A stretch of 64,000 bases of DNA from Rhizophagus irregularis (GCF_026210795.1 NC_089436.1:1302001-1366000); one strand, 5' to 3'; positions 1-11,215 are shown, numbered from the stretch's first letter. Numbers and translations: made by a program. Notes: generated by a model not told the origin, from the letters alone.

Positions 1-545
1 GTTAGACGACTTATTAGCTGCATATTCCCTAACCCTACAGTTTGTACTACATAACCTGTCAAATCATCAGATGATAAATTAAGATTAGTTGACTGTATAA
101 ACAAAATGATTATATAATATAAATAATATAATATAAATAATATAATATAAGTAGATAACTATACATTATTTACACATGAAAATCTATTCTTATCGATTAT
201 GCACATTTAATGTAGCCATTTAAGTTTTAGTACGGATGTGATTAAAATATGTTTAACGGAAATATATAAAATGCCAAACGGCTGTATCATCATTTAACAT
301 CATGTCTAAAAATTACACGCATTATTATCTCATCATCTCATTCATCATCTTGATATTATTAAATATCATGCTAAATATATATTAATAAAGAACACCTCTC
401 AATTATAACTTTGATAAATACTATGAATATATAAAAAACGTTAAACTCTTTAACTATTTAAAAATAGTAAAGATTAACAAAGATAATCGAAACTTCAATC
501 TATTTTTATTAAAACAATAAAAGCAAGATAGTTCATTCAATATTA
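1..545. other. Gene-free flank, homologous to 12.96-14.42 kb
   Basis: No credible coding region. Much of this stretch aligns by eye with the flank downstream of kinase copy B (about 12960-14420): both share the GCTTGTACTA/GTTTGTACTA segment, the AT microsatellite, the AAGTAGAT ... TTTACACAT segment and the CTATRAATATATAAA segment. A microsatellite-like ATAAT/AAATA tract lies at about 112-152. The stretch lacks two insertions present in the B copy, so it acts as an empty site for the MITE at 13991-14304. Confidence 0.5.
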
Positions 546-559
546 TCAAAAGAACTTAT

Positions 560-642
560 CCCTATAAAAAAATTCTGGAAAAAACTCTGATAAATGATAA
601 TTTTCCTTCTGAAGAAACTCAGAAATATGATCATTTTTCTGA
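560..642 (+). repeat. Truncated CCCTATAAAAA MITE
   Basis: The stretch begins CCCTATAAAAA and runs through TTCTGGAAAAA, then a core matching the 107-bp MITE at 32370-32476. The matching right inverted end (AAAAATTTTTTATAGGG) is missing. The sequence jumps from one CTGA to the next CTGA of the longer copy, which is the footprint of a deletion between 4-bp direct repeats. Confidence 0.55.
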
Positions 643-779
643 ATAAATTAAATTTGTTATGTCGACTTATTTTTTTTTTTATATTTTTTATATTTAAATT
701 TTTGACATATGATATATAGGACATAGAAATGTTAACAATTTAACTTAAGTTTTAATTGATGTGACCGAAAATTGTCAAA

Positions 780-1264
780 TTAATCTTAATCTTTGTGTTA
801 AAGATCCTTAGAGGTGAGAAATACATAATTAATTTCATAACAACACCCAATATAATATTTACCATAAATGTTAAAATTACGATTTAAGTTGTGACTTTGT
901 GATTCTGCAAAGATTTTTAATGACGCACCCGCGAGGCAAACACTTTGTCCATAATTATTTTGTCAAAAAAAAGTCAAAAAATCTTAATACATTTTCTACT
1001 CAAAACGTTTATATTTAACTAAAAATAACCAAAATTCTTATATTCTTCATCTCAAAGCAACTTGCGCATTGTTGAGCTGAGTATAATGATAAAACGAAAA
1101 AAAATAATAAAACGAATTTTAGAAAGAAATTTCTGGTATAACGAATCGGCGGTTAAACGGATTACGAAATAATATTTTTCGATCAAGGCATATTCTTTTC
1201 CTACCCTCAATTTTATTAACGATTTTAATATTCTATTTAAATTTGTACTACGATGTATTCCTTC
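780..1264 (-). other. 3' flanking module downstream of kinase A
   Basis: Conserved non-coding block immediately 3' of kinase A (read on the minus strand). It recurs with few changes at 34690-35031 (after D) and 14690-15050 (after B), and more distantly after the X genes. Landmarks on the plus strand are TTGTGTTAAAGATC, CATAACAACACCC, TTTGTGATTC, an AACGAAAAAAA run, CGAATTTTAGAAA and ACGAATCGGCGGTTAAACGG. It probably contains the 3' UTR and terminator. No ORF in it is convincing. Confidence 0.5.
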
Positions 1265-2598
1265 TTAAAGTTCCGAAATATTTAACAGTCGACTATAATA
1301 GATAGCTCTTTCATGACATGGTAAAGTGTTAAAATGCAATTGTTCTAAGCTTGAGAATTTAATTTCTTCGGCAACGTTAAATTGATTGGATAAATCCGAT
1401 GGATAAGGATCGTCGCATATTGTTGTGACCCAATTTCCTAAACATTCGCAAAGTTGAGATGCTGTCGGTCTATTGGATGGATCAGTATCTAAACATTGTA
1501 ACATTAATCTAGTGAAAACAGGTGGAGTTCCACTGACTATATTCGGTCTGGTTCCTGAACAAATCTCTTGTATAAGTTGTGAATCATGAGGTCTATCACA
1601 ATAAGGGCGTATACCAGCTGATAGCATCCACATGATCATGCCGAAACTGTATATGTCAGACTCTTTAGTTAATGTATATCCATTAAAGACTTCAGGAGCA
1701 ACAAAAGGTATTACGCCGTAAATTTGTATAGAAGATATTTGTTCATCAACAGGACCGTGTAATCCTGTGTCCGCAATTTTAGCATCTATTGAATCCATTT
1801 CGCTATCCTCAACCAGTATGTTCCCCCCGTGTAAATTTCCATGAGTAAGATCGCGTTCATGAATAAAATTAAGACCAGCTGATATGGCCCATAATAGATC
1901 TACAATATCTCTCCAGTAAAGGATTCTCGTGGATTCATCAAGATACGAATATAAATTCCCATTTTCATAATATCTCATGACGAACATGTAACACGATGTC
2001 GGATCTTTAGTCATGCCAAAATAATCTGCAAGTGATCTACTTTGCAGGCATTTATAATATCTATATAACTTTTGGTTAAACAAATTTTTAGCCAATTAAA
2101 TTTATAATTAAGTTTGACCAATAATAAAAATTTTCAGCCATTTGGCGTTTTTATTTACACACTTACTTGATTTACGAAATCTTGATTTATGTTCTGAGAA
2201 TTATCTAATCGTTTTAGGATGACTTTGACTGGACCATCACGAGTCCATACTTCAGCTTCTTCGTCCAGAATCCAGATTGGGCCTTCCATCCATATTGCGG
2301 AATAAATTGAGCTAAAAACACCTCGTTTATTAGTATTCTTAACTAAATTGAATTGATTAAAATCAATCCACTCAAGGTACGTATTATCGTTTGCATTTAA
2401 TTGAGTGTACTGAATGAATTCATCTATCATAGAGTTTCCGCTGGTCCAACTATTAAATTTTCCTTTCAAATTTGCAATATTGCAATTTTTACACCATGCA
2501 GCGGAAGTTCGTTGCCTTCTACAATCTGGACAATTTCCATATGGTGCACTATTTATAGTGAAATCCTGAGATTCGAGGGTCGGATCGAATAAATGCAT
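1265..2598 (-). CDS. Kinase A: two-exon kinase-like protein, predicted pseudokinase
   Basis: Exon 1 is 2598-2167 (ATG, 144 codons), the intron 2166-2069 (98 bp, CAA|GTAAGT ... AAAAG|TTATAT, phase 0) and exon 2 2068-1265, giving a predicted 411 aa. Residues 23-39 form CX2C-X9-CX2C, a zinc-ribbon-like pattern, followed by WTSGN (51-55) and DEFIQYTQL. The kinase-like domain runs from about 76 to 375. The glycine loop is degenerate (NKRGVF, 90-95). The VAIK-type Lys is present (K129). The alpha-C position aligns to Gln (Q144). The HRD motif reads HGN (220-222) before LHGGN, DFG reads DTG (244-246), and APE is kept (268-270). The N-terminal module is known from the expanded Glomeromycotina kinases. 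Loss of the catalytic Asp suggests a signalling scaffold or ATP-binding pseudoenzyme, which is inference. Near-identical to D. Confidence 0.88.
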
Positions 2599-2599
2599 G

Positions 2600-3940
2600 A
2601 CCTTCAGCTTTGTTTTTTTATTTTATTTTCTTTTTTTTTAAAAAAAATTGCTTTATACAATTATTTTTTTTTCTTTCGAAATATATATGTATATATATAA
2701 GAGAGGCTCTGAAAGCCGCGACATCTTGCTTCAATCATATAGCATTTATATCAGATTTATTAGTTGCTTTGCCAGAAAAAAAAAGGTTTAATCAATTTAA
2801 TTAGTTTATTTGAATACAATAAGTTCGTACTTCATATTGTTTTATCGCCGTTTATAGGACAAATAAATCTGGTGTGATATTAAAAAAGGTGTAACATTGC
2901 AACGATTATTTAATAAGATTTGCCTCTTGCATGACACACAAGTAGTAGTGCACGAAAATTTCTGAAACCAGTAATAGGGATAATCTTAATACATAATGTA
3001 TAAAATGCGAAATTACGTAATTACCTCTGAAAATATTTTACATTACGCATTACGTTATATTGAATGAACAACTGAAGGTTTTTTTAAACAATAACGCAAA
3101 TAATGATTAATAATTTCCAAAGATTTCCAAATTCGATTATTTCAGTTGTCAAAAATAAGATTTTCCGAAAATATGTGACTAAAATTATTCAGTTTTTGAT
3201 TAATTCTTGTACTTTGATGTTTATTTTATACTTTATAGTACTTACCCTTCTTTTAGTACGTTTTAACTAATATCTATGTTAAATCTATTTTTTTTCCATC
3301 TTATCTTGATGTCTAAAAGTTTCACATAAATTCGCATCACTGATTTATCGTTTATTTTTTTTTTGTTTGCACAACACAATTGAGTTAAAATTAATATTTC
3401 GAATTTTTGGGAATTTTAAGTGGCTGTTATTTGTGTTTTTATCAAAAAGGTGAAAAAATGAATTTAAAATAAAGTACGTCAAAATTATATTATTGAATTT
3501 TACTTAAGGATAATACTTCGGAGTTCGGAGCCTTAGTTGTTATCGGGAAAATAATGAATTGCGTAAACTCTAAAAATGTTAACATATTCCAGGTTTGCCG
3601 ACCGATACATATATAATGTATGTCGTATTTTTCTGTGTTCTATGAACAACCTTAATTTAAATTAGAAAAGGTTTTGGGGAATTCCAGATAAAGAATTTTA
3701 TTAAATACATAATAAACTTAACGTATCAAGCTAAAATTATTAATGTTGTACACATGAGTGGGATCCAATATATTATCTGCATAGCAAGAAAATGTGTTTT
3801 ATAGTATATGTTGCACGTAATTAGCCACAAGGCCTAGAATAGAGAATGAACGTAAAAAAAAATAAAATCTTATCCCGCTTCTACAGAAAAATTCGGTAAT
3901 ATTTTGGTAATTTCCAAATATTTGGTCCCAAGACTCCGAA
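2600..3940. other. Upstream flank of kinase A
   Basis: AT-rich 5' flank with no supportable gene. Poly-T/A tracts lie within about 80 bp of the start codon. From about 2770 onward the sequence is nearly identical to 36470-37960 upstream of D, so it is part of the segmental duplication. Weaker copies of the same block lie at 7790-8680 and 42230-43640, where no kinase follows. The apparent ORFs here are low-complexity or antisense shadows. Confidence 0.5.
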
Positions 3941-3949
3941 CAATAGGTA

Positions 3950-4930
3950 AAAAAAGATCAGCACGCATATTAATATTAGCTCTACGCATCTTTTCAGGGC
4001 AAAAATCACGTAATTCCGCCTGGAATTATCAAAAAATGAAGGATCTACACATATTTTGGTTCATTCTATAATGTTACGATATTGCTCGGGTACTGATATT
4101 AGTGATCTATATAATGATTGGACATAATGAACGTGCAGTGTATCCCGGATTATCCCGATTACGGAATCATCTGATTGCCGAAGTTTAGTAAACAATGATT
4201 TACAATAAAAATTGCCTCCACGTACAAATTTACAATAAATTTTTACCTCCGCGTACAGATTTACTCCCGAATTAGGGGTTTGACGTACATATAAATATAC
4301 TTTTTATCGTTTTTTTGTCAATTAATTTAATCATAAATATGAATCTCGGCAAATGAAGTAATTCAAATTCGTTCAAAAATGCTAACATAGTTAGAAATGA
4401 AGCATTGATGAAATCAAAAAAAAAAAATAGTCAAGAAATTTCAAATATTCAAAGTAATATAAAAAATTTTTATGAAGTTTCTGAAATATGATTATTAAAA
4501 AAAAGTTCAGTGTACAGATAAATATAAGGCCTGAAGTTTAACGTACGGATTTGTACGGAAATGACCTTTGTCCGCGGAAGTTCATTAATAAAACTGTGGC
4601 GTATTCAGGGGCCCTATTCCAACCCGTTTATCAGTGTGACTACTGTATATGGGTTATTGCTGTATTACTTTCTGTATTAAAAATTACCCTTTTGCATATA
4701 ATTCTAACAAAAGTCACAGACGAAAAATTCATTTATTTATATTTACTTTCAAAGAATCTTGTGCTGAAATATATCTTGTCTATATGAAACTGAGTTATGG
4801 CTCGATAAATTGATGATAACTCATATTATTAAATATACGAAAACGTAACGGATTATTTTCTTTAGATATTTTTGATTTAGTACTATCTCGATAAAGAATT
4901 CCAACAAGAAACGCTCATCGGCACAACAAA
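3950..4930 (+). repeat. Dispersed block R1 (copy 1)
   Basis: Non-coding repeat block. The part at about 4640-4930, ending in a TAGTACTATCTCGATA segment, also occurs at about 38160-38450 in the same orientation and at about 22050-22390 inverted. The part at 3950-4190 (GCACGCATAT, TTCAGGGC, CCGGATTATCCCGAT) resembles 22480-22640 inverted and, more weakly, 61980-62200. An ORF across 4551-4787 is not maintained in the other copies, so I do not call it a gene. Confidence 0.45.
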
Positions 4931-6099
4931 CCCTTAAAAAACCCATTTACAGTAATTTATCTTATTTATCATATGAAGTTATGAACTAACTAGAATAGTT
5001 ATAAAAGTACTTGGGACACCGTATGAGTTATTTATTTATAAAACTTAGTAGTTTATTGTACTAACATAATAATTATGTATTTAATCATGCTTTAAGCTGC
5101 TTACATTCTTTACATCACAATACTCTTCACATCGTTCTTTAATTTTGATTGTAAACTTGTTCTTCCGTCAAGTATCTATGCATGGTTATTTTCTCATCTA
5201 CATTACATATTTGATTATTGAAAATTTATGCATAATCCATCGATGTAGTACTCCAATAGTACAAAAAAATAACTCCGATAAAATACTATTTATAGAACAT
5301 TTAAACTTATAAGGTAAAGGCATTTCACATTCGATCAAATGCCATTTGAAGTTGTCATTTAGTCATTTTAAATAAATTCCTTATATGGATAATTCCACAA
5401 ATAAAAAAATAAAAAAAATTCTCTTTTTGTAAATTTAAAAATATAAAAATTGATTGTATTTTTCAGGCGTGAACATTTAGACAATCATCTCTAAGGTTTT
5501 TGTAAATAAAATGATTTGAATATATTATGATGCATCCGCCTAGAAAATAAAATATTAAGAAACTTTTCAAAATATTCTTCGGCTCAAAAAACCGAAAAAA
5601 AAACATTTCAACTCACAAAAATGAAAAAAAAACAATAAACTTTCCAAAGGAAAAAAAAATCAATTTAATATTTTCTTTATAAATTATAGCAATGTTACAC
5701 GTAAATGTATGAACAATGAAATTCTGAAACTTGGGATATAATTAAACTAGTTCGGTTTTGTTTGGGATCAACCTGTGATTATTTACAAAAAAAATTTTAT
5801 TATTAGATATTAGAACATTTGATAAAACAAAACAATCGGTAAGATAAAACATGCCTGCTACATCTAGTTCTAAAAAAAAAATTTGAAACAATTGGATAAA
5901 AAAAATAAAGCATTTCTTTTTCGTGCCTGTAACATAACAGTTGAAAGAAAATATATTTATAATTCCGTTCTCTCTTACCACATCTTGCTATCTCCTTCAA
6001 GCGTTCAACGCAATATTCATTTTTTTGCATCTTATAAAATGGGATGGAATATTTTGTGAAACTTTTATTGATATGTTATGATCATTTACCCCCTAGATA
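4931..6099. other. Gene-free AT-rich spacer between kinase A and X1
   Basis: Part of the A-X1 duplicated block. About 5095-5300 aligns with 39465-39700. The 5400-5670 stretch is A-homopolymer-rich. No maintained ORF, RNA gene or repeat with clear ends was seen. Confidence 0.4.
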
Positions 6100-6559
6100 A
6101 TGATTCATAGTATGTCATTGAATATCTTTATTTAAATTTGTATGGATAATTAGTAATATTTAAAACTTAATCTTAGTAAAAATATTAATAAAAAAAAAAG
6201 ATAAATAAGGATTTCTTGTTAAACTAATAAAATAATAAAATTTGTTAAAGCTTAATTGAATTTTGTGTTAAAATTTTAGAAATTCATAATTAGTTACATA
6301 ACAGCACTCTAAAAAATATTTACTAGTACATTACGATGAATTAAGTTTGTGATTCCTCAACGAAAAAAAACGAAGTTAGAAAAAAAAAACTCGGTTATAA
6401 TAATTAACGTTATAATTAGGTTAAAAGGATTGGAAAATTCTTTTCTTTTTAATCTATGCCAATTTTTTCTTACCATAATTTTACTTAAAAGCCAATTATA
6501 TATTGTGCTTATAATACGTAATACGAATTTATATGAAATTATTTTGTTGAAGCTTAAAA
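6100..6559 (-). other. 3' flanking module downstream of X1
   Basis: Conserved block just 3' of X1, near-identical to 40490-40947 (after X3) and similar to 23990-24340 (after X2) and 57060-57515 (after X4). Landmarks are TTTTGTGTTAAAA, CATAACA(A/G)CACTC, AAGTTTGTGATTCCTC and an AACGAAAAAA run. The same order of landmarks occurs downstream of the kinase genes, although X and K proteins are unrelated. Confidence 0.5.
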
Positions 6560-7246
6560 TTATTGAAATCTTCTTGTTGGCAGTCCATTTGTATCTTGGT
6601 GAGTAATATGTTCATTGCTTGAAAAATCACTATCATTATAATTTTGATTGTCTGCCATTGATGAAACGGTTTGTGTTATCATTTCATTATTCCCAACATC
6701 ATTTGTGTTTCTATCACAGATCATTCGATAGAAAAGTTTTTGTTTCAAGTTTTGTTCAAGATTGAATTTTTGATCTAAAGACAATGGTTTTGTATCAAAA
6801 TTCATTCCACAAACTTCATTATTCAAAATGTTTTCTACCAATGGGTATGAAAGTAATTTACAAGTAACATGATATCCTATAGAGGGATTACTTGGATGCT
6901 GGTAAAAAAATTCATGATCATAATGATTACTATGATCATTAAAAGAATCTTGTAAAATGATTTTACAAATTACAAGATAAAAATTGACATCACTTGGCAA
7001 AAAATAATAAAACTTTAAATAATTTAAACTCGGTAAAATCTGCTGATACTGCATAGTATGTGCTGCTACATCGAAAGTAGCAAAGTTATATGATGTATTT
7101 GACATGCCGGTCATATTTCTATGAGACGTTATTGAAGATTCTTGACTTTGCGTAGTTTGTTGAATTGCGGTAGAAAAATCAAATGATTCATCAGTTTCAA
7201 TGCCGGAATTATTATAAATAAACGATTGTTGTAAATTTTCATCCAT
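6560..7246 (-). CDS. X1: unrecognised Glomeromycotina-type family protein
   Basis: Single-exon ORF of 228 aa from an ATG at 7246. I do not recognise the family. A conserved core at about residues 76-181 is shared with X2, X3 and X4: YLKFYYF, then NFYLVICKIILQDSF, HEFFYQHP, YHVTCKLLSYPLVENILN, and a basic amphipathic FNLEQNLKQKLFYR segment. The flanks (1-70 and 182-228) are rich in N, Q, S, T and D, resembling the disordered tails of regulatory proteins. No signal peptide or membrane segment is evident. The last residues (LPTRRFQ) come from a one-base shift relative to X2 and X4, where a QQ-x-DFN-x-F motif is read instead. The N-terminus lacks the three residues MNN found in X3. Function unknown. 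Confidence 0.7.
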   Translation of the reverse strand: MDENLQQSFIYNNSGIETDESFDFSTAIQQTTQSQESSITSHRNMTGMSNTSYNFATFDVAAHTMQYQQILPSLNYLKFYYFLPSDVNFYLVICKIILQDSFNDHSNHYDHEFFYQHPSNPSIGYHVTCKLLSYPLVENILNNEVCGMNFDTKPLSLDQKFNLEQNLKQKLFYRMICDRNTNDVGNNEMITQTVSSMADNQNYNDSDFSSNEHITHQDTNGLPTRRFQ

Positions 7247-8685
7247 ACGAGAATAGTTACTTAAAATATAAATACAGTATTACTACTCGAAGATTTATCT
7301 ATTATGTAAAAATGAAATGGAGAATAAAGAAAAAAAAATATTTGTATATATTCTCTCAGGATACGATTTTTGGTTTTATCATTATATATATAAAAAAGAA
7401 AAAATTACAGATATCATATGAATAATTTGAAAAAAGAAAAATACACTAAGAAAAAAACAAGGAGACATATTTTCGGTGTAACGATCCGTGTCATTTGCCT
7501 AACCTTATCGATTTTAGTATAAGTTACTACTTATTCATGCTAAAGATTGATAATAATTTGAAAAAAATTTAACGAATTACAGTTTGCATTTTCAGATCAG
7601 AACAGTTATTGATCAAAAAAAAATGAAATATATTATCGGTTTTGTTTTCCTTTTTTTTTTATTCTGCTTTTCTATCATAAATTTTTGAAATAAACTTTTT
7701 ACAAAACCGAAATAAAATAAGGCGCGTTTTAATAAAGGAAACTATTCTGCTGATCTATTTGTGTTACTGCTGCGTTAACTTCTTGTATTATATATAAGTG
7801 CATGAGTTAATAATGTATAAATGCTAAATTACGTAATTACTTCTGAAAATATTTTACATTAACTATATTAATAAACTTTTAAAAGCCTTTCTTTTAATCG
7901 ATTTCCCAAATTTGATGATTAAAAATACGACTAAAATAATTTAGTTTATGATTAACTCTTGTTCTTTGATGTCTATTTAATTTATATTTACCCCTAGCCT
8001 AGCCTTTTTAGTAGCAATATCTAAAAATCTATTTTTTTTTTGTTCTTGATAATCATCGCCATCTTATCTTGGTATCTTAAAATTTCACAGAAATTCGCAT
8101 CACATTATATCATCACATTATATGAGCAGTGGAAAAAAAAAAAGAATATTTTATCTAAGATGTGTAAATTTATCGTAGCATAAAATTTAAAATTTATTAC
8201 ACGCATATAATAATAATATTATTATAGGATTTATTCTTCTTTATGATCTTACAGCTGTTATAGTTATATTACAAGCTATCATGAAAAGGCAATGCTTTAT
8301 TTATTTATTTATTTTGTTTATACAACGCAATTAAGTTCAAATTAATATTTCGATTTTTTTTTAGAAGATTACGTGGCTGTTTATTGTGTTTTTATCAAAA
8401 AAGATGAAAAATGAATATAAAATGAAGTACAGTAATCAGTGTATATGTCATAAGTCCGTATTTTTCTGTGTTCTGAACAACCTTAAATCACAAAGAAGGT
8501 TTTGGGAAATCCAGAAAAAGAATTTTATTAAATATATAATAAACTTAAATTTTACGGACGTAAAATTCTGAATTAAGCTAAAATGATTAATTTTGTAAAC
8601 AAATGAATCAAATCTATTAATTGCATGGTAATTAAAATTAAAGAAAAATTACAATTTCTAGTGTTTTATATACATTACGTTTTTG
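7247..8685. other. Ghost kinase locus upstream of X1
   Basis: No coding region. At 7440-7570 the sequence (ATTTTCGGTGTAACG, then CGATTTTAGTATAAG, then ATGCTAAAGAT) matches the distal part of the module found 3' of kinases B and D. From about 7650 it resembles the poly-T 5' leader of the kinases, and 7790-8680 aligns with the kinase upstream flank (compare 2990-3780). The kinase ORF expected between them is absent. The same arrangement is found at 41830-43640. Confidence 0.5.
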
Positions 8686-8687
8686 TA

Positions 8688-8756
8688 GCCGGTGTTAACG
8701 GACCGGTCCGGACCGACCGGACCGATTAGAACCGATCGGTCTAATAAGACCGATCA
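8688..8756. repeat. GC-rich palindromic cluster
   Basis: Short block built from overlapping CCGG/ACCGGTCCGG and ACCGATCGGT palindromes, conspicuous against AT-rich surroundings. It can fold on itself in several registers. Function unknown; probably the end of a repeat or mobile element. Confidence 0.5.
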
Positions 8757-9319
8757 AAAAAAATTCTCTTTTTGGTAAATTAGTAAGCTGGTATGATATA
8801 CTATATATGATTAACTGATTTGTCAACAATGACATGATTTTTTTGTTTAACTTAAGAGCGAACTAACGAATTTATGATGAACAAAAAATTTTTTTTTGTT
8901 TACAGTAAAATAAACAAGAAACAATTTTTTCTGTTTAAATCTAGACAAATTAGTGAACATTCTTAAAGGAATTTTTATTACAACTAAAAATTTTTTGGGA
9001 ATTTTTTTTATAGGATCGCAGTACAGAACCAGAATCCCTTGTAGTAAACCATGTGACGAACTAAATCACGTTACACTTACGAAAATGATATCTAGAATTA
9101 AACATACCTAAAATTTTATTTTTACAAATCCAGAAAATGAAATATTAAAGAATACATGTATTGTTATGAAATAAATTAAACATTTCTAATTTCTCTAATT
9201 AGCAATTGTGAGAATCATGTCTAAAGAGTACATTTTCTCCGCTTTTATTAATGTTTACAAAGTAATTTTACTAAATAAAATATAAATTCTCGCGTAATTT
9301 ATTTTAGATCCATTTTTTC

Positions 9320-9470
9320 ATTCAATGATCATACTCACCAAGATACAATTGGGTTGAAGACTTGAAGGATAATGTCATTCATTCACAACAAGATGATTTC
9401 AATACTTTTGTACTTCAGCAAAATAATTTCGAAACCACTCATTAATTCAAAATTTTATTATATTTATACT
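9320..9470 (+). pseudogene. Fragment of an X gene 3' end
   Basis: Plus-strand sequence from ACTCACCAAGATACAATTGG to CCACTCATTAAT matches the 3' end of X2 read on its coding strand (24440-24335). It has a small insertion (AAGACTTGAAGG against AAAG), which shifts the frame. No upstream X coding sequence remains. It is followed, after an insertion, by X-type 3' flank at about 9720-10080. Confidence 0.6.
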
Positions 9471-9660
9471 AGCCGTTAACCCGTTGCTTTTGCAACGGTA
9501 TATATACATATAACTCAATTACTCAAATGCCTAATTTCGTTACATGTAAAAAAAAAGCGAGACGTAGCTAAGCCAATTAATAACACGCTATGTAACAAGT
9601 GACACAGGTAACACGTTACGGTTACGCACAAAACAATTATTATATAGATATAGATATTAG
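9470..9660. mobile_element. Candidate short interspersed insertion in X 3' flank
   Basis: This block separates two segments that are contiguous at the X2 locus. It starts near ACTAGCCGTTAACCC with a hairpin CCGTTGC TTTT GCAACGG (about 9480-9500) and ends in a TATAGATATAGATATTA tract. The hairpin head and microsatellite-like tail suggest a SINE-like or small non-LTR-type insertion. No coding sequence and no clear target duplication was found. Confidence 0.35.
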
Positions 9661-9689
9661 ATTGATCTCGAATGCAGAGAACAATTTGA

Positions 9690-10080
9690 TTATTATCTAT
9701 ATTCGTATTCGCTTTTAAAAAAAATACAATATATACTACTTTTACTAAAATCGGTAGTAAAATTATGACAAGAAAAAATTGGTCTAGATTTAAAAAAAAA
9801 ATTAGGTTTCTATTCTTTTAATCCATTTTTAACGCTGATTATTATTACTGAATTTTCTTTTTCTAACTTCGTTTTTTTCGTTATCATAATATATGAGGAA
9901 TCACAAACTTAATTTCATCGTAATATATTAGTTATAAGTTATGTTTCTCGAATGTTATTACGTAATTAATTATGAATTAAGATTGTAATTTTATTTAACA
10001 TTTTATGATTGCTTTAAGTTTTGAAATTTATATAAAGTTATTCAAAATCAAATGATACTGTAAATCATTTTACTTAAATA
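9690..10080 (+). other. Inverted copy of the X 3' flanking module
   Basis: Read as reverse complement, this matches the flank 3' of X2 (about 23990-24235): ATTGGTCTAGATT, the ATGAGGAATCACAAACTTAA segment and the TAATTATGAATT segment. It continues the X-gene fragment at 9320-9470 and gives the relic plus-strand orientation. Confidence 0.5.
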
Positions 10081-10689
10081 TCAAGAAGAAAATAAATAGT
10101 AAGCCTCATACTCCATATTAAACTGCGTAGAAATTGTATTTTTTTTTTTTCAACATACATGTAGAAAAGTAAAAGTTAAGATTATCAAGAAAGTTCCAAT
10201 ATATGGAATAATTTTACTAAATGAACCACTGGTCAGCAGTGGTTACTTTAATTTATTTAAATAAGTTAGAATTACGCGCATATTATTATTATTATTATTA
10301 TTATTTAATAAAAAAAAAGTCGTAAAAATTTTAGAGTTTTTCTTTTTGTTACCATTTTAAAGATGATCGAGTTTATTTAAATAAAGGAAATAACGATAAA
10401 AAAGCTAGTAACTATAAATTTGAGTTTCTTAGTACATTTGACTGTATAAACTTCATTTTAATAAACGAAAGGTTCTATACTCAAATTGGTAAGTTTTAAA
10501 CGTCTTACCTTGTTATTGTATAACTAGGCGTTTTTTTAAATTTGAAGTCTGTGAAAAAAATAAAAATAAATTATAAAATTATAAAACAATTAGTGATTAC
10601 GTTTTACAACCTTTTTGTTATTTTGTTTCCTAAATAAAAATATGACAAAATTTCATTTGATGGATAATAAAAATTTAATCTTTTAACTA
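10081..10689. other. Gene-free spacer with ATT microsatellite
   Basis: AT-rich spacer without a supportable gene. A perfect (ATT)n-type microsatellite lies at about 10280-10300. Nothing else recognisable. Confidence 0.5.
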
Positions 10690-10940
10690 ACAATTGATAT
10701 GGGGTATACGGTAATACGTCAAAATTTGTCCAGACTCATGCAATCCAGTTTCCTTAACTAATATGTTTCTTCCATGTAATGGCTAGATGGTACAATGAAA
10801 TATCATTGAAATGTTCGTAAACGAGACGGAATAAAATTAAGATCAGTCGATATTAGCAATAATATGTCTATAATATCTTCAACGAAGGATTCCCGTAGAT
10901 TCGTCAAGATTCAAATATAAATTTGCTAATAATTTCAAGG
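10690..10940 (-). pseudogene. Kinase-family relic, exon 2 central part
   Basis: On the minus strand the segment around 10860-10920 corresponds to the LDE-(S/T)-x-(G/R)-IL-x-WRDIVD region of exon 2 (TTCGTCAAGAT and CTATAATATCT match kinase B). The segment around 10710-10780 corresponds to LHGGNILVE through the DTGLHG region. Several stops and shifts interrupt it and the two parts are partly rearranged. Not functional. Confidence 0.55.
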
Positions 10941-11029
10941 TACCCACGGGTATTATTCAATTTTAGATCGGATAAATTGTAAAAGACCCGCGGGATACTA
11001 TAGTCAGTGTTATACGGTATTTTTCAATT

Positions 11030-11215
11030 CTTTAACGGACATGTATTAACCAAAGAATCTGATATTCACAGCTTTGAGATGTTATCAGCCTTTAATGTAA
11101 TAAACCTCATAAGTCGAAACTTATAGAAGAGATCGGTCAGGATCGGTCAGTGGAATTTCAACTTGTTTTCTCTGGATCTACGAACTAATTTGTGACGATC
11201 CTGATCCGTACGTTA
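11030..11215 (+). pseudogene. Kinase-family relic on the opposite strand
   Basis: Plus-strand sequence encodes a recognisable LTKESDI-x-SF segment (about 11048-11075) followed by LSA and decayed downstream kinase sequence, ending near the ACGATCCTGATCC segment that corresponds to CDDPDPS. It lies opposite in strand to the relic at 10690-10940, so an inversion has split what was probably one copy. Confidence 0.5.

Noticed and set aside
533-724. Minus-strand 63-codon ORF
   Set aside because: Lies over the truncated MITE and an AT-rich stretch; lysine/asparagine/phenylalanine-rich composition only; frame is not kept in the D copy.
1850-1870. ERD just before HGN in kinase A as a possible true HRD motif
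   Set aside because: Alignment to LHGGN fixes the catalytic loop three residues from the conserved His-Gly; the ERD is absent in C (ENG) and B (ERG), so it is not the catalytic Asp.
2401-2592. Plus-strand ORF opposite kinase A exon 1 (and its twin at 36165-36449)
   Set aside because: Exact antisense shadow of a conserved coding exon; its own translation has no independent conservation or domain.
4551-4787. 78-codon ORF with a hydrophobic stretch
   Set aside because: The same DNA at 38.2 kb and (inverted) 22.3 kb does not keep the frame, so it is repeat sequence, not a gene.
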